Below, one piece after another: positions 53,845 to 64,000 of a stretch of DNA of 64,000 nucleotides. The stretch is taken from assembly GCA_026413225.1 (NCBI GenBank), contig CM048553.1:139446690-139510689 (forward strand). Reading direction: 5' to 3'. The stretch's first letter is position 1. Each line of letters opens with the position of its first letter. This stretch comes from Otis tarda (lineage: Eukaryota > Chordata > Aves > Otidiformes > Otididae). The translations under genes and the position numbers were made by a program. The notes below the pieces were generated by a model, which was given only the letters and a program-made list of their open reading frames with translations, did not search any database and had not been told where the DNA came from.

Positions 53845-54556
53845 TATTTAGTTACTGATTTTCTGGACAAAAATAATGCAGAAAATATAATCTATCAAGA
53901 TTTCAGGAAAACATGCTCTCTAAACAAATGGGCACTTTTAATTGTCATAACAAGAGGAATCTGGAGAGGAATTGTAAAGTAGGTAACAAGAGACAAGAAG
54001 GACAGCAGCAAGGTCTGTGGAAAGGGAAGGGATGAAACCAGACTGGTTATGAATACTGATTTTGTTTAAAACCTTTTTAGTCACTTGACAGAAATATGAA
54101 TAAGGTCCTGACAAAACTTACTGATATGCAGGGTTTGGAGGCTCTCTTTCGGAGAAAGCAGAGTCTAAAAGCCTAAAAAAGAATGAGATAAAATATAATA
54201 ATAAAATAATTTTAAAATCTCCTAGAAGTTTAAAGCTCATCCATTTATAAAAAGGTTGAGAAACAACCTCTTCTACTTGTTGGTCAAGGATTGACTGAGA
54301 GCCATCAATGTGATATAACCGTGAAAAAACAAAGGCAGTTCCAAAATTTGTCAGTGAAATTATTGCCAGTGGGGACAAAAAATACTAGCATCACCATGCA
54401 GGGCTCTGACTAGACCTCTTCTCAACCACTGGCTTAAGAAAGGCCATTTGAAAGCCTAGCAGATGCAGGCAAGGACTCAAGTACTTTTAAAAGAAGTACG
54501 TTAGTCCTCATAAGAGGATGATAGAAGAGCTTGTTTTGCTTAGTCTGGCAAAACCA

Positions 54557-54873
54557 GGAAAGATGGGGAGAGACTGTTCAGTAGGGCCTGTTGTGACAGG
54601 ACTAGGGGTAATGGTTTCAAAATAGAGGGAGGTAGATTTGGATTAGATATTAGGAAAATTTTTTTTTACACTGAGGGTTGTAGAACACTGGAACAGGTTG
54701 CCCAGAGAGGTGGTGGATGCCCCATCCCTGGAAACATTCAAGGCCAGATTGGATGAGGTTCTGAGCAACCTGATCTGGTTGGAGATGTCCCTGCTCCTTG
54801 CAGGGGGGTTGGACTGGATGATCTTTGAAGGTCCCTTCCAACCCTCACCATTCTATGATTCTATGATTCTATG
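54557..54873 (+). mobile_element. CR1 LINE (+), short, inside old LINE
   Basis: The last 317 bp of CR1, from 'gaaagatggggagagactgt' through the ORF2 remnant (NRLPREVVDAPSLETFKARL in frame after an earlier break) to a tail ending with three ATTCTATG-type units. It lies in opposite orientation to the CR1 copy 0.7 kb to its left and shares almost all its length with it. Old-LINE sequence is found on both sides. No clear target duplication is seen. Confidence 0.94.
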
Positions 54874-55210
54874 GAAATGAAGACAAGGGGGAGGGCACAG
54901 GGGAAAGTGTCAGAGAGAAAAGAGTCGTTTAAGGTAAATTAAAATATTTTCATATGTACAGTGGGTGTAAGCTGAGAAGAAACAATTTAAAGTTAGAAAT
55001 TAGAAGGCTTGTTAGACTTGTTATAGCAAGTGCATTTTGAAATATTCTCCAGTTGAGTAACAGAGGCCAAAACCCAACAACTTTTATGTTGGAGTCTGAA
55101 GAGTGCATGAAATAAATTATACAACGTGTTTGCTTGCAGTAACAGGGGAATTAACTTAATGGCCCAGAAAGTTCCCTGGATCCCTGTGTTCCGATATCCT
55201 CTGCAGCAAA

Positions 55211-57084
55211 CACTGTTTCTGTATAAGAGATTGGAACAGAAATCAAGTGCAGTGCTGTTGAAATTGAAGTGGGAATTTAAGATCCTCAAGAGTAATTAGC
55301 CTTGCTGTGTGTGGTCGGGACATGGGAGAGGCATTTAATGGCTGTGAATATCAGTAGGTCTTCAAGTGGTAGAGGAGATTATAAGTCATTGGGATATTCA
55401 TATATTAATAAGCACTTAAGTTCAAGGGTTATGTTCTTTTGAACAGCACCTATTAATATGCTGTTGAGGTACTGGTTTAGCATTCACTTAGGTGACAACT
55501 GCCTATGTCTGACTGTCCCTGACTGTCTCCCAGAAAATGACACAATAGAAAATGTTTGTAGAGACAGCGTGAAAGCACAAACTACTATCAAAATAATCCC
55601 CTTTTTAGGGTTAGAGAGAATGTGCAACGACACAGCTTTCATGCAACAGGATACCAAATATAGCAAAGAGGGGAAATCAAGCTCTATTTCCCTAAATACA
55701 GACACATTTGTCAACAAAATGAGTCAGTTACATTGGAGAATGTTCTTAATCTGTTGCCATAATATCTCAGTTTCTGCATGCAACTGAAATTGGGGTCAGG
55801 GTGAGATATCTTGAATGTCACTCTATGAAATATCTTGAATGTAGGCGGGAGTTTTGTGCCAGCACCAACACTGTCTAGCTTATGAAATTTGTTGAGAATT
55901 GTTGTCTAACAATATTATAACATGAAGCACTCAGTGATAGGTCTCTTTTTCTAAACTACTAAAAAACATTAAGAATGAATTATGTTACAGGCATGCCATT
56001 AATTGTGGTGTAATTTTCACCATGTGTATAATATTTAACTGCACATTTTGTCACAGTGCAGCTATAGGAAATGTTTTTCCAAGATGTCTTTCTCTATATA
56101 TATACATTGTGGTTACTCTAATTATTTTCCCCAGTGATAATGTACTACATTCCCAGGGTCCTGTCGTATAAAACATTTGCTGATAGATAGGATACATAAA
56201 GAGTAATGCAGTGTAGTTTTCTTCTAATTTTATACTTAGTTGAGAAAGAAGTTTGAAAAAGTTATATATATCTATGGCATAGATTTCTCTCTGCCTTTTA
56301 ATTTGTATTAGACACATGTCCAGTACTTTGTTTTCAGTGCTATAATACTCTAAGTCCCCGAGGACCCTAAAACAACTGAGTTTTGTCTGAGCACTAGAAA
56401 AATACATAATAATTTGCCTCAAAACAACCATTACTATTTGAAGTATGTTGTGCAATGTGCTTCTCCTCCGAATTTTCACCCACATTGTATGTGTGGATGC
56501 AATAATGATGGGCATGCAATTAGTCAGCAGTTGGCAGATGCTGCACAAGTCACTGCTCTACACTTAATCTCTTCCTGGAATCTTGGGAGAATAATATTTG
56601 CATTGGCTTATAACCAAAAATCATCTTAAATACAACTTGATTTTGTATATTTTACTCAATTGTATAATTGTATGGACAAAATGTGTATATATTAAATGGC
56701 ATATGCTACATGGAATTTTCCCAAGTATAGTATTAACTGTTTTAAAAACCATTTCTCCTGACGTATGGTAACATAATGTGGCCAGCACACCTGTCTGGCT
56801 GCATAGAAAGTCTGCAAAAAAGAAATAAAAAATGATCTGATTCTCCTTTTACTTCCACCTGGCAAATCAAGAGAGATTTCACCGATGTCGTTATTCTTAG
56901 ATCATTATATATTTAGTGTAAATTGGAGAAGTATCCTGTCTGTTGTCTTATCAAGGTAAGAGTGGTCTTTTTCTGAGGCACCTAACCTCCCTCCTCCGCA
57001 AAAAGAAACACTGCACAAAAAACATTTAATACTGTAGGTGACATTATTTAAATATTATTTTAGAAAAGCTGTAAGATTAGGAAT
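55211..57084. other. Unannotated DNA
   Basis: No recognised gene or transposon. A 13-base direct repeat (atatcttgaatgt) occurs at 55806 and 55830. A TA-rich run lies near 56093-56104. The 165-codon minus-strand frame at 56051-56548 lacks any family motif. Confidence 0.5.
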
Positions 57085-57154
57085 TACTAAAGTCCAAAAT
57101 CTCATTTTTCAGTGATCATTGCATCACTGAAAAATGAGATTTTGGACTTTAGTA
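57085..57154. repeat. Perfect 32-bp-arm hairpin with 6-base loop
   Basis: Bases 57085-57116 and 57123-57154 are exact reverse complements over 32 bp, separated only by the loop CATTGC. The left arm begins 'tactaaagtccaaaatc' and the right arm ends 'gattttggactttagta'. Chance cannot explain this length. If transcribed on either strand it would fold into a perfect stem of microRNA-precursor size. Absence of mismatches favours a recent origin, such as a polymerase template switch, or active correction. No transposon ends or target duplication are seen at its borders. Confidence 0.97.
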
Positions 57155-60113
57155 TAGTTGCAGTTTGAACAAAATTTTCACTCAAAAGCTTTGAAATAAG
57201 AGGCTGGTACCACATGCGTTAGGTTAGACACACTGACCAAGCTCACTGGGAATTTAAATTCTGATCTCCCACCATGGTAAGAGTCAAATAAGTCAGAATT
57301 AGTCAGTCATGTTGCTTGGGCTTTATGATACTCCATAGGACATCTGAATCAGGTCCTTTTCTCAGTCATATTCAGTCCTCAAGTTTATCTTAAGTCCATC
57401 TAAATATGCAGACAAATAAACTGTAATCTAGTTGAGTCTGACTGTACAATGAAAAGGTAAAATTCAGAAGACAGCATTGGGTCTCTGTGTTGCTGAGGTC
57501 CATGGAGACTTTTTAATTAGTTTTGGCTGGTTCAGAGTCAAGCCCAGGCTGTGTGGTTCACTCTCCTCCAGGCATGGATTTAACAAACATGGGGCAAAGC
57601 TCCGTACATCAACACCATAACCACATCCAGCCCATCTGCCTGTGCCTCGTGGCTGTCGTCATCACCCAGGAAACCAGTGAGACACCTAGCCATTCTGAGA
57701 GTATGTGATGTGGCCATAACTATCTAATCTGAGGCAAGCAGTTGAGGGTTTCTTCAGTCTTCATATCTATAGAATGGTTTCATGGATGGAATCATAAATA
57801 AAAAATTATTCATACTTTTTTAGAATTATTTGTTATTACGAAGTCAAATTGTAAGGGTTATAAAATTCCAGTAAAAGCTTACAACATAACATGACATAAG
57901 CTATTTCTGAATGTATGAAGAAAACTTATTAAGATCAAGCATAATGGACTTTGGTTTTCTACAAAAATGGTGTATATTAATTTGCTAACTTCTAGATTCA
58001 GATTTTTTTTTCATAAGACTGCACTCATTTTGATGTAATCATTGCTAGAAAGACAAGAGTAAGTCAGAATCAACCCAATGCTGTGGTGTTCTTAGTGCCA
58101 GCATCCAGACACCATAAATAGCAGCAGCTCACAGTTGTTCATAAAGTCATATAATTATTTTATTTTTTTTTTTTATTTATGGGTCTTAGTTTCATGTATT
58201 AAAAGGGTGAATTGATATATTACTAGATCATAAGAGCATTGCTTCAAGCCACTGTATAGGAGGAAATCTAAATGTAAATAGAGCTAGGAAGGAAGACGTT
58301 TAAAGTAAGCTTCAGAAATATTTTCTAACTTTGAAGTCTTTGGAGTCTTTTTTCCCAGGGAAAAGAGAATTGCTGAATCCTTGAGACTTTTAAACTTAAT
58401 CTAGACGAGGCATTAGAAAGTACAGGAAACAATCTTTCATTGGCAGGAAAAGGGCAAGATGACTTTTTCTTTTCTAACGACTAATTCTATTATTTTAAGC
58501 AGTTCTGCCATTCAAAGGGCACAAAAGACAGCAATCATGATTAGTTACAAGGTAATGATACATGCCCTGCTTTATTTCATGATGCTTTTTCTCTAATTAA
58601 TAGGAAAAAAAAAAGAATTAAGAAAATGCTGCTTTAATGCTTTATTCATGAAGGACTTCCTGATGATGAGCTTTGTGAAGAGCATCCCCTGTGCTGCAGA
58701 GACAGATGTTTTCTGTGGCCCTGATTCAATAAAGCAATCCTGTTCAGGAAAGCGGTTAAGCCAGAGAATATCCCAACAACCTGAGGATGAGAACATGACA
58801 AATTTTCAGTACTAAAAAGATCTAAAAACATATGCTTTAATGTGACTTCTTTGACTGACGCTCAGCCTCCCTCAGATTATCCAGGGAGGAACAGAAACCA
58901 GGTTAACTGTGGATCTGAATGGATGTATAAGCTTTTATAGATCTGATTTTTCCATTACCTATAAACTGCCTCGAGTCGCAGACTAACTTCAGGTCAGATT
59001 ATTCCAAGTTTGGCAATTATTTCTCCTCACCTAATTCTAAATCTCCAGCTTGTGGCTGTCCCTGAGACAGAAAATCAATGTCCAAGTGACCTATGACAGC
59101 AGAGCTGCTTACTTTGTGTTGGCCTTCACGAGTCCAAAATCAAGAACTGGATGACAACACACACTTATGTGGTGTCATGATTGTTTGTAGCTCCAGAACT
59201 TGTGTATGAATCTTTACATGTATCAATATAATTTTAATGAAAGTTATTATAAACTTTTTCCTTGCAGTTCTGAAACTTTTGTCCGTATTGCGGCAGATGT
59301 GGGAAAAATTCCCCTTTTAACCAGGTCAAAGCAGTTCTTCACGGTTATCTTTCCAGCAGGTTGTGCCACAGATTGAAAGACCTAATGACACAGGTCTATA
59401 GCGTAAGACTAGGGCCAAGGGAGGAGGAAATGACACAGCCGAGTCAGACCCCACGGGTTTCTGAGTACTTGCTGCTCCCAGTGGTAGCTTTGGAGGATGA
59501 AAACATTCAGCACTAGATGGGATCATGTCCTCTCCATAGCCTGCTTGTTGTATTTTCATTCATATTACTGTGGACCATCTGAAACACACAATATTCCCTT
59601 TCCCTGGCGTAAACACATCCCCATCCTACTTCTGTTGAACAGAGCTGATGATACACTTACGCCTTCCAAGCTGGAAACCTGCTGGCACTGGCCAGTCTTG
59701 ATGACTGACCTCTGTTCTGGTATGAGCTCCGTTAGTTCATACGGGGTCCATATGGCAGTTTTCTCCCCCTTCCTTCCCTTTCCCTTCTTCTGATTCTCTG
59801 CAGGTCTGGGGTTTTGTATGTCTTTTGCAGTGTCTCCCCATGAGTATTTCACTTCTGTTGGCACTTTCCGTAGCAGTATTAATAATGACATTTCGCTGGC
59901 ATGGGGCCAGCTGTAAAAGCTTATGGAGTAATTTTGTAATAGAGCTGCAAGAGCTTAGCAAAAACCCAGCAGGTGAACAAGTTTTCTCCCTCACTCCTTT
60001 AAAATAAAAGCTCTCCCGTTCCGCAAGCTTTGCGAAGCCTTTGCACCAGGGTTTCTTGGAGGCAAGATGTGCACATTTTAACGTGACAGGTCTAAGAACC
60101 AGCCCTCTCCTGT
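57155..60113. other. Unannotated DNA
   Basis: No recognised gene or transposon. A T-rich run lies near 58160-58173. Part of a 206-codon minus-strand frame (59737-60357) lies here and runs into the tandem repeat; it has no family motif. Confidence 0.5.
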
Positions 60114-60490
60114 GGCACCCCCACCTCCAGCTGCAAGGCTGTACCCCTGGTCCCCATCCCGAGCCATGCTCAGTGCAAACATTGAATATAAAATTGCTGA
60201 TTTTCCCTTGCCCTCCACCTTCCAGCTGCATATTCCCACCCTGGTTCCCTGCTTGGAGCAATGATTTAATAAATATATCTACAATAATCATCAGCGCCTC
60301 TGTCTGCCCTCCCCCTCCCAGCTGCAGTTTCCCACCCTTTTTTCTCTTCTGTGCCATGATTAGTACATATGTTTAAAATAAAACTCATCTTCTCCTTCTC
60401 CTTTCCTCTTTCCAGCTGTGGATTCCTCCCCGCCTCCACCTTACCCAGATTTTCAGCCCTGGTTTGTAGGCATATTTCACAGAAAAATTG
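60114..60490. repeat. Diverged 94/95-bp tandem repeat, about four copies
   Basis: The motif 'CAGCTG' preceded by a C/T-rich run recurs at 60128, 60223, 60317 and 60411, with spacings of 95, 94 and 94. Each unit has a pyrimidine-rich head (for example 'ccctccaccttccagctgca'), then a C/T stretch, then an AT-rich tail with 'ataaa'-like text. Units two and three align best; the fourth fades after about 50 bp. The copies have diverged substantially, so the array is old. It is not a recognised transposon. Confidence 0.8.
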
Positions 60491-60785
60491 AACCTCTGAA
60501 AATGCCTACCATTCCTCCTATCTACCATTTCTCCATTGCAAATTGAACAGCGGGCTTTAATATGAAATCAGATCATAGCCCTCAGGGGTGCTGGCATGAA
60601 GTCCATGAGCAATCTGAAGAGAGCAGAAAGATTCCTCTGTATTTGAATCCCTTTTCTGCCAGTGTCTTGGCCATGAGGGGCAAGATCCTGAAAGATGAGG
60701 CTGTAGCCTGGACTGCACTCCTCTGTGTAAGAAGCAAAGGCTTTCCTGATACTTCTTGGTTTGGCTGTATGACGTATCACAGTAT
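60491..60785. other. Unannotated DNA
   Basis: A short stretch between the tandem array and the CR1. Overlapping open frames on both strands lack motifs. Confidence 0.5.
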
Positions 60786-61200
60786 GAAGAAATAGCTGAG
60801 GCTGGCAGGCACCAACTTCTGGTCCAACCCTGTTCTCCAAGCAGGGTCAGCTGCAGCAGGTTGCTCAGGGTGATGTCCAGTCGGGTTTGAATATCTCCAA
60901 GACTGGAGAATCCACAACCTCCCTGGGCAACTTGAGCCACTGTTCAACTACACTCATAGTAAAACAGTTTTTCTTAAGTTTAAACAGAATTTCCTGTATT
61001 TCATTTTGTGCCTGTTGTCTCTTGTCTTGTCAGTGGGAATGACTGAGAAAAGTCCGATTCCATCTTGTTTACATATCTCTTCAGGTGTTTACACACGTGG
61101 ATAAGATCCCCCTAAGCCTTTTCTTCTCTAGGCTGAACAGTCTCAGCTCTCTCAACCTCTCCTTGTATGTCAAATGCTTCAATCCCTGTCTGTGTCTTCC
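60786..61200 (-). mobile_element. Older CR1 LINE (-)
   Basis: The plus strand reads the CR1 3' region in reverse: 'tggtccaaccctgttctcca', 'ggttgctcagggtgatgtcc', 'cacaacctccctgggcaact', then 'ttctctaggctgaacagtct' and 'ctctcaacctctccttgtat'. It differs more from the CR1 consensus than the copies near 1.4 and 53.4 kb, so it is older. Its 5' side stops where an LTR begins at 61201; only doubtful CR1 similarity is visible beyond the LTR. Confidence 0.87.
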
Positions 61201-61823
61201 TGTGATGGTTTAGCCGGAATTACCACACAGTTTCTTGCTCACCCTCCCCAGTGGGATGGGGGAGACAATTGGGAATGAAGGAGAACTCGTGGCTTGAGAT
61301 GAAGACAATTTACTAAAATAACAAGGGAAAACTACAATAATAACAGAAGATAAGGATATTAAAATATTCAAAGTGAACAATATATGTTTTCTGACCATCT
61401 GATGTCCCAATGACTGATACAGCCTGTCCCGAGCAGCAATCACAGAAACAAAACCGAGCGGCAAGCAAAGGAGCGAAAGGGAGCCAGCAAGGTAGAGAGA
61501 ATGATGCCAGCAAAATGAGGGAGAAAGATGGATGCCGGGAAGGCAGATACCCGCCCTGGCCAGCCCCCACTTATATACTGAGCATGACATTTATGGCATG
61601 GAATACTCTCTTTGGCCAGTGTGGGCCAATTATTCTGTCTGCCTTTCTCCCAGCTTCCTGCATCTGCAAATTAGCGAGACTTGGAAAGCAGGACGGTGTC
61701 CTTAGTCTCATTCACAACAACTGGTATCATCAGGGTGTTTTATCAACATTCTTCACACACAAAATCCAAAACACACCAGCTACTGAGAGGAAAATTAACT
61801 CTATCCCTGCCAAAACCAGGACA
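61201..61823 (-). mobile_element. Endogenous-retrovirus solo LTR with 5-bp target duplication
   Basis: A complete 623-bp LTR on the minus strand. Its 5' end is the complement of 'ccctgccaaaaccaggaca' (61805-61823) and its 3' end the complement of 'tgtgatggtttagccgg' (61201). The termini are the canonical TG..CA. Exact 5-bp copies of CTTCC flank it (61196-61200 and 61824-61828). A 5-bp duplication fits class III (ERVL-like) or some class I retroviruses better than the 6 bp typical of class II. A TATA box is present. No internal viral genes flank it, so it is a solo LTR. Its start (tgt.ctggttttggc..ggatagagttaatttt on the minus strand) is shared with the LTR at 26.6 kb. Confidence 0.93.
61571..61577 (-). 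promoter_or_regulatory. TATA box of the LTR
   Basis: TATATAA on the minus strand (plus-strand TTATATA) in the context 'cagtatataagtgggggct' places the retroviral promoter in the LTR. Transcription would run toward lower coordinates, starting roughly 25-30 bases away. Whether it is active is unknown. Confidence 0.7.
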
Positions 61824-64000
61824 CTTCCCTACACATTGGGCTTTGCAAGAACTCCAGAGGGTTGGTGAGATTTTGGGCTAGACTTGGACCGATAAGAAAG
61901 GTTGAAAGCCAGAAACCCCTGTTCAGACTCTTCATCAGTATCACTCCTGACTAATCCCTACCTGCCTTACCCTGAGAGATGCTGATGGCATGGCTTAAGT
62001 CAAGCTCCTTGTGACAGGCACTGGGATGGTGCTCTGCATGATGCAGATGAGTGGGGCAGGCTGAATGTACAAAGGGATCTTTTAGGGGTTGAGCAATTAC
62101 TCAGAAACAATGCTGAGCCCAGAGAAAATAATTTAGTTTTGGTCTAGATGTGACTGAAACACTTTGAGGATATCCTAGGTGGCTACAGAATCTGCAAACT
62201 GGATGTTCTGTCTTATGCTAGTGCCTTTTGGGAGCAATCCCACAGAATAAAGAGGAAGAGGCCACCATGATACAATGGTAGCAATATTATCATATTGATA
62301 GTAATTGATCTTGATGGTATGTTCAGAACCACACATAATTCAAGTAAGTTCTTCATCCATACAGCTTATGTACTGTCACCTGGGATATGCCTCAGCCTTC
62401 TGAGGAATGAGAGAGCTGCTGGAAGCGTGATGCCTGGACAGAAACAGAGCGGTACCTTCTACTGTGTTGAATGAAGCAGACCAGCTCTGCTGACTTTTCT
62501 GGGATTGGGGCCATGATCTCCTTGGCCACTTTGGAGTGGACAGCACTGCTAACAATGCTAATAGGGAAAATCCAAGATCGTTTGCAGGCTGTGTCTAGTT
62601 TCATTTAATCAGTGCTTTCCAAAGTAAAGGTGGGTTGAAATTCCACACTATCAGACAGTGTTGGGTGAGTTATTATAATTGTTATTCAAAGGAGCTAGTC
62701 GATAAGAACTGAGGTGGTGAGGGGAAAGAAGCTTCTGTTCCAAAGTGTTTCTAGCTGGCTGGAACAGATCAACATCTCATCTTTCATCTAAACAGGAATC
62801 CCTGGACTCCCTCAACTACTCTCATTTCTGAATCAGTCTCTAGCTGAAACAGCATTCCAGAAAGAAGATAAGATTATCCTTGATCAAAACAATGTTCTTA
62901 TTCTATACTCTGTCTGGACAAGCTCTGTGGAGGAAGTGGCTGCTGAGAGAGGGAAAGGAGAAAAGCCAACGTTACGCTACCTTGGGACCGCTCCGCCTTC
63001 TGGAATGGAGAGAGCTGGAAGAGCTCTGCATCTTGCAGAAACATGCACTCTGCTCCACTGGCCTTTGCTGGCCCTACCTCATCCTCCCCTAACATGTTTT
63101 CAGCATACTGTTCTCCAGGCCCTTAACCTGTGCAACAAAGAGTGGTTTGGTGTACAGGCTTATTCAGAAAGCCCAGACAGAAACCCCCTCTAGTGTTAAA
63201 GTTTTCACCCCAAGAGAGACCTTTGGCCCTGTGGCCCAAGTACAGCAGTAGAACAAACATTCAGTGGCCGCAGAAAGCTGTGGTTCAGGGTAGTCATAAT
63301 GTATTGAAAACTCACCAAATGCTCATGAATCAGAAGCATGGAGTCTTTGTTTGACAACCAGACCAGCATCATCTGGTAGAAATACTTAAGCTCCCTCAGT
63401 ATTTGTTATTTATCAGCAATTTGTAGCTGGAACAGTAACACCTGCAATACCTAAGGATGGAGTGCAGCTCATATTGTGACCTCCTGTATGGTTCCATCCA
63501 AAGCCCATCAAAGCTGGGAGGGAGTCTTTGGCTTCAACTATCTTTCAGTCAGGCATTAATCTAATGCATCATAACAATCTCAGACAAATTCCTTTTTATA
63601 TCAAACTGCCCTCTGAAACTGCCTGCTTTTTTATATTGCTTCATCAAAATACATCCAGCTGTTCCTGTGCTTGTATCAGTACAATTTGCCCCAGACATTC
63701 CAATGGAAAATTGTATGCATATATAAGTCAGTAACAGCTGAATCCATTTTCTTCAAACTCCCCTTATTTTAAATCTAATGGAAATCTAGAGAATGTGATT
63801 TGCTTGTCCTAACTTAATTAGCTCAGTAATTTTAAGATTATTAGCACTGGGCTTTTTTACTTCTGCTCAATATGTTTTGAATTCCATCTCTTTGCTCACA
63901 GAAAAATGTTTTTACACAATAGGTTATTTTAAATTGTACATGTCCAGCAAACTTTAAAAATATATTAGGTTAGTGCAGTGCAAAGAGAAAGTAGCAGTGA
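61824..64000. other. Unannotated DNA
   Basis: The first five bases are the right copy of the LTR target duplication. After that no recognised gene or transposon is seen to the end of the window. Confidence 0.5.

Larger units (their letters stand above)
53170..55210 (+). mobile_element. Ancient CR1-superfamily LINE carrying two young CR1s
   Basis: Outside its two insertions this plus-strand stretch follows an old CR1/L3-type LINE in order. 'Agcaaaggtagatcatatt' at about 53380 precedes the first insertion. After it comes 'tctggacaaaaataatgcag', then 'atctatcaagatttcaggaa' (the 'VYLDFSKAF' block). Near 54357 'attattgccagtggggacaa' is followed by 'cagggctctgactagacctc', the segment before the ORF2 end. 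'Gcttagtctggcaaaac' leads up to the second insertion. Beyond 54873 'aagttagaaattagaaggct' matches the 3' region. Stops and gaps are frequent. The left edge is uncertain. Confidence 0.65.

Noticed and set aside
56051-56548. 165-codon minus-strand frame
   Set aside because: AT-rich sequence with isoleucine- and tyrosine-rich translation and no motif; considered chance.
59737-60357. 206-codon minus-strand open frame
   Set aside because: Longest in the window, but within chance for six frames of 64 kb. Its upper half reads through the 94/95-bp tandem array, giving glycine-rich repeats by composition. The repeat period is not a constant multiple of three and no protein family is recognisable.
1-64000. 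tRNA, rRNA, CRISPR or bacterial-type operon features
   Set aside because: No B-box-like tRNA sequence, rRNA segment or spaced direct-repeat array was seen, and the repeat content is vertebrate.

Overview
The window looks like bird nuclear DNA. The evidence is the dominance of CR1 LINE fragments (several with the avian CR1 3' end, including ATTCTATG-type terminal repeats), two LTRs of an avian endogenous retrovirus type, moderate AT richness and few simple repeats. I cannot name the species; a neoavian bird is plausible but unproven. I recognise no protein-coding gene, rRNA, tRNA or CRISPR array. The longest open frames (about 185 and 206 codons) are no longer than chance allows in 64 kb read in six frames, and none shows a family motif. 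The window is therefore an intergenic or large-intron segment, though short exons cannot be excluded by eye.

Layout: a young CR1 (+) lies at 1.44-1.95 kb. At 8.4-10.0 kb there is a three-layer nest: a degraded older CR1-superfamily LINE (+), a CR1 (-) beside or inside it, and a 117-bp CR1 tail (+) inside that CR1. A second old LINE (+) covers 23.8-25.45 kb. A small CR1 reverse-transcriptase fragment (-) and a solo LTR (+) lie at 26.4-27.2 kb. An internally deleted CR1 (-) is at 31.9-32.35 kb. A CpG-rich patch of about 400 bp is at 39.9-40.3 kb. A third old LINE (+) at 53.2-55.2 kb carries two younger CR1 copies in opposite orientation. A perfect 32-bp-arm hairpin is at 57.1 kb. A diverged 94/95-bp tandem repeat is at 60.1-60.5 kb. 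A CR1 (-) at 60.8-61.2 kb abuts a solo LTR (-) with an exact 5-bp target duplication at 61.2-61.8 kb.

There is no gene network to describe. What the window offers is a layered transposition history (old LINEs, then CR1 copies, then LTRs) plus a few non-transposon structures: the hairpins, the tandem arrays and the CpG patch. Repeat calls rest on recognising family sequence by eye, so boundaries of old elements are approximate by tens to a few hundred bases.
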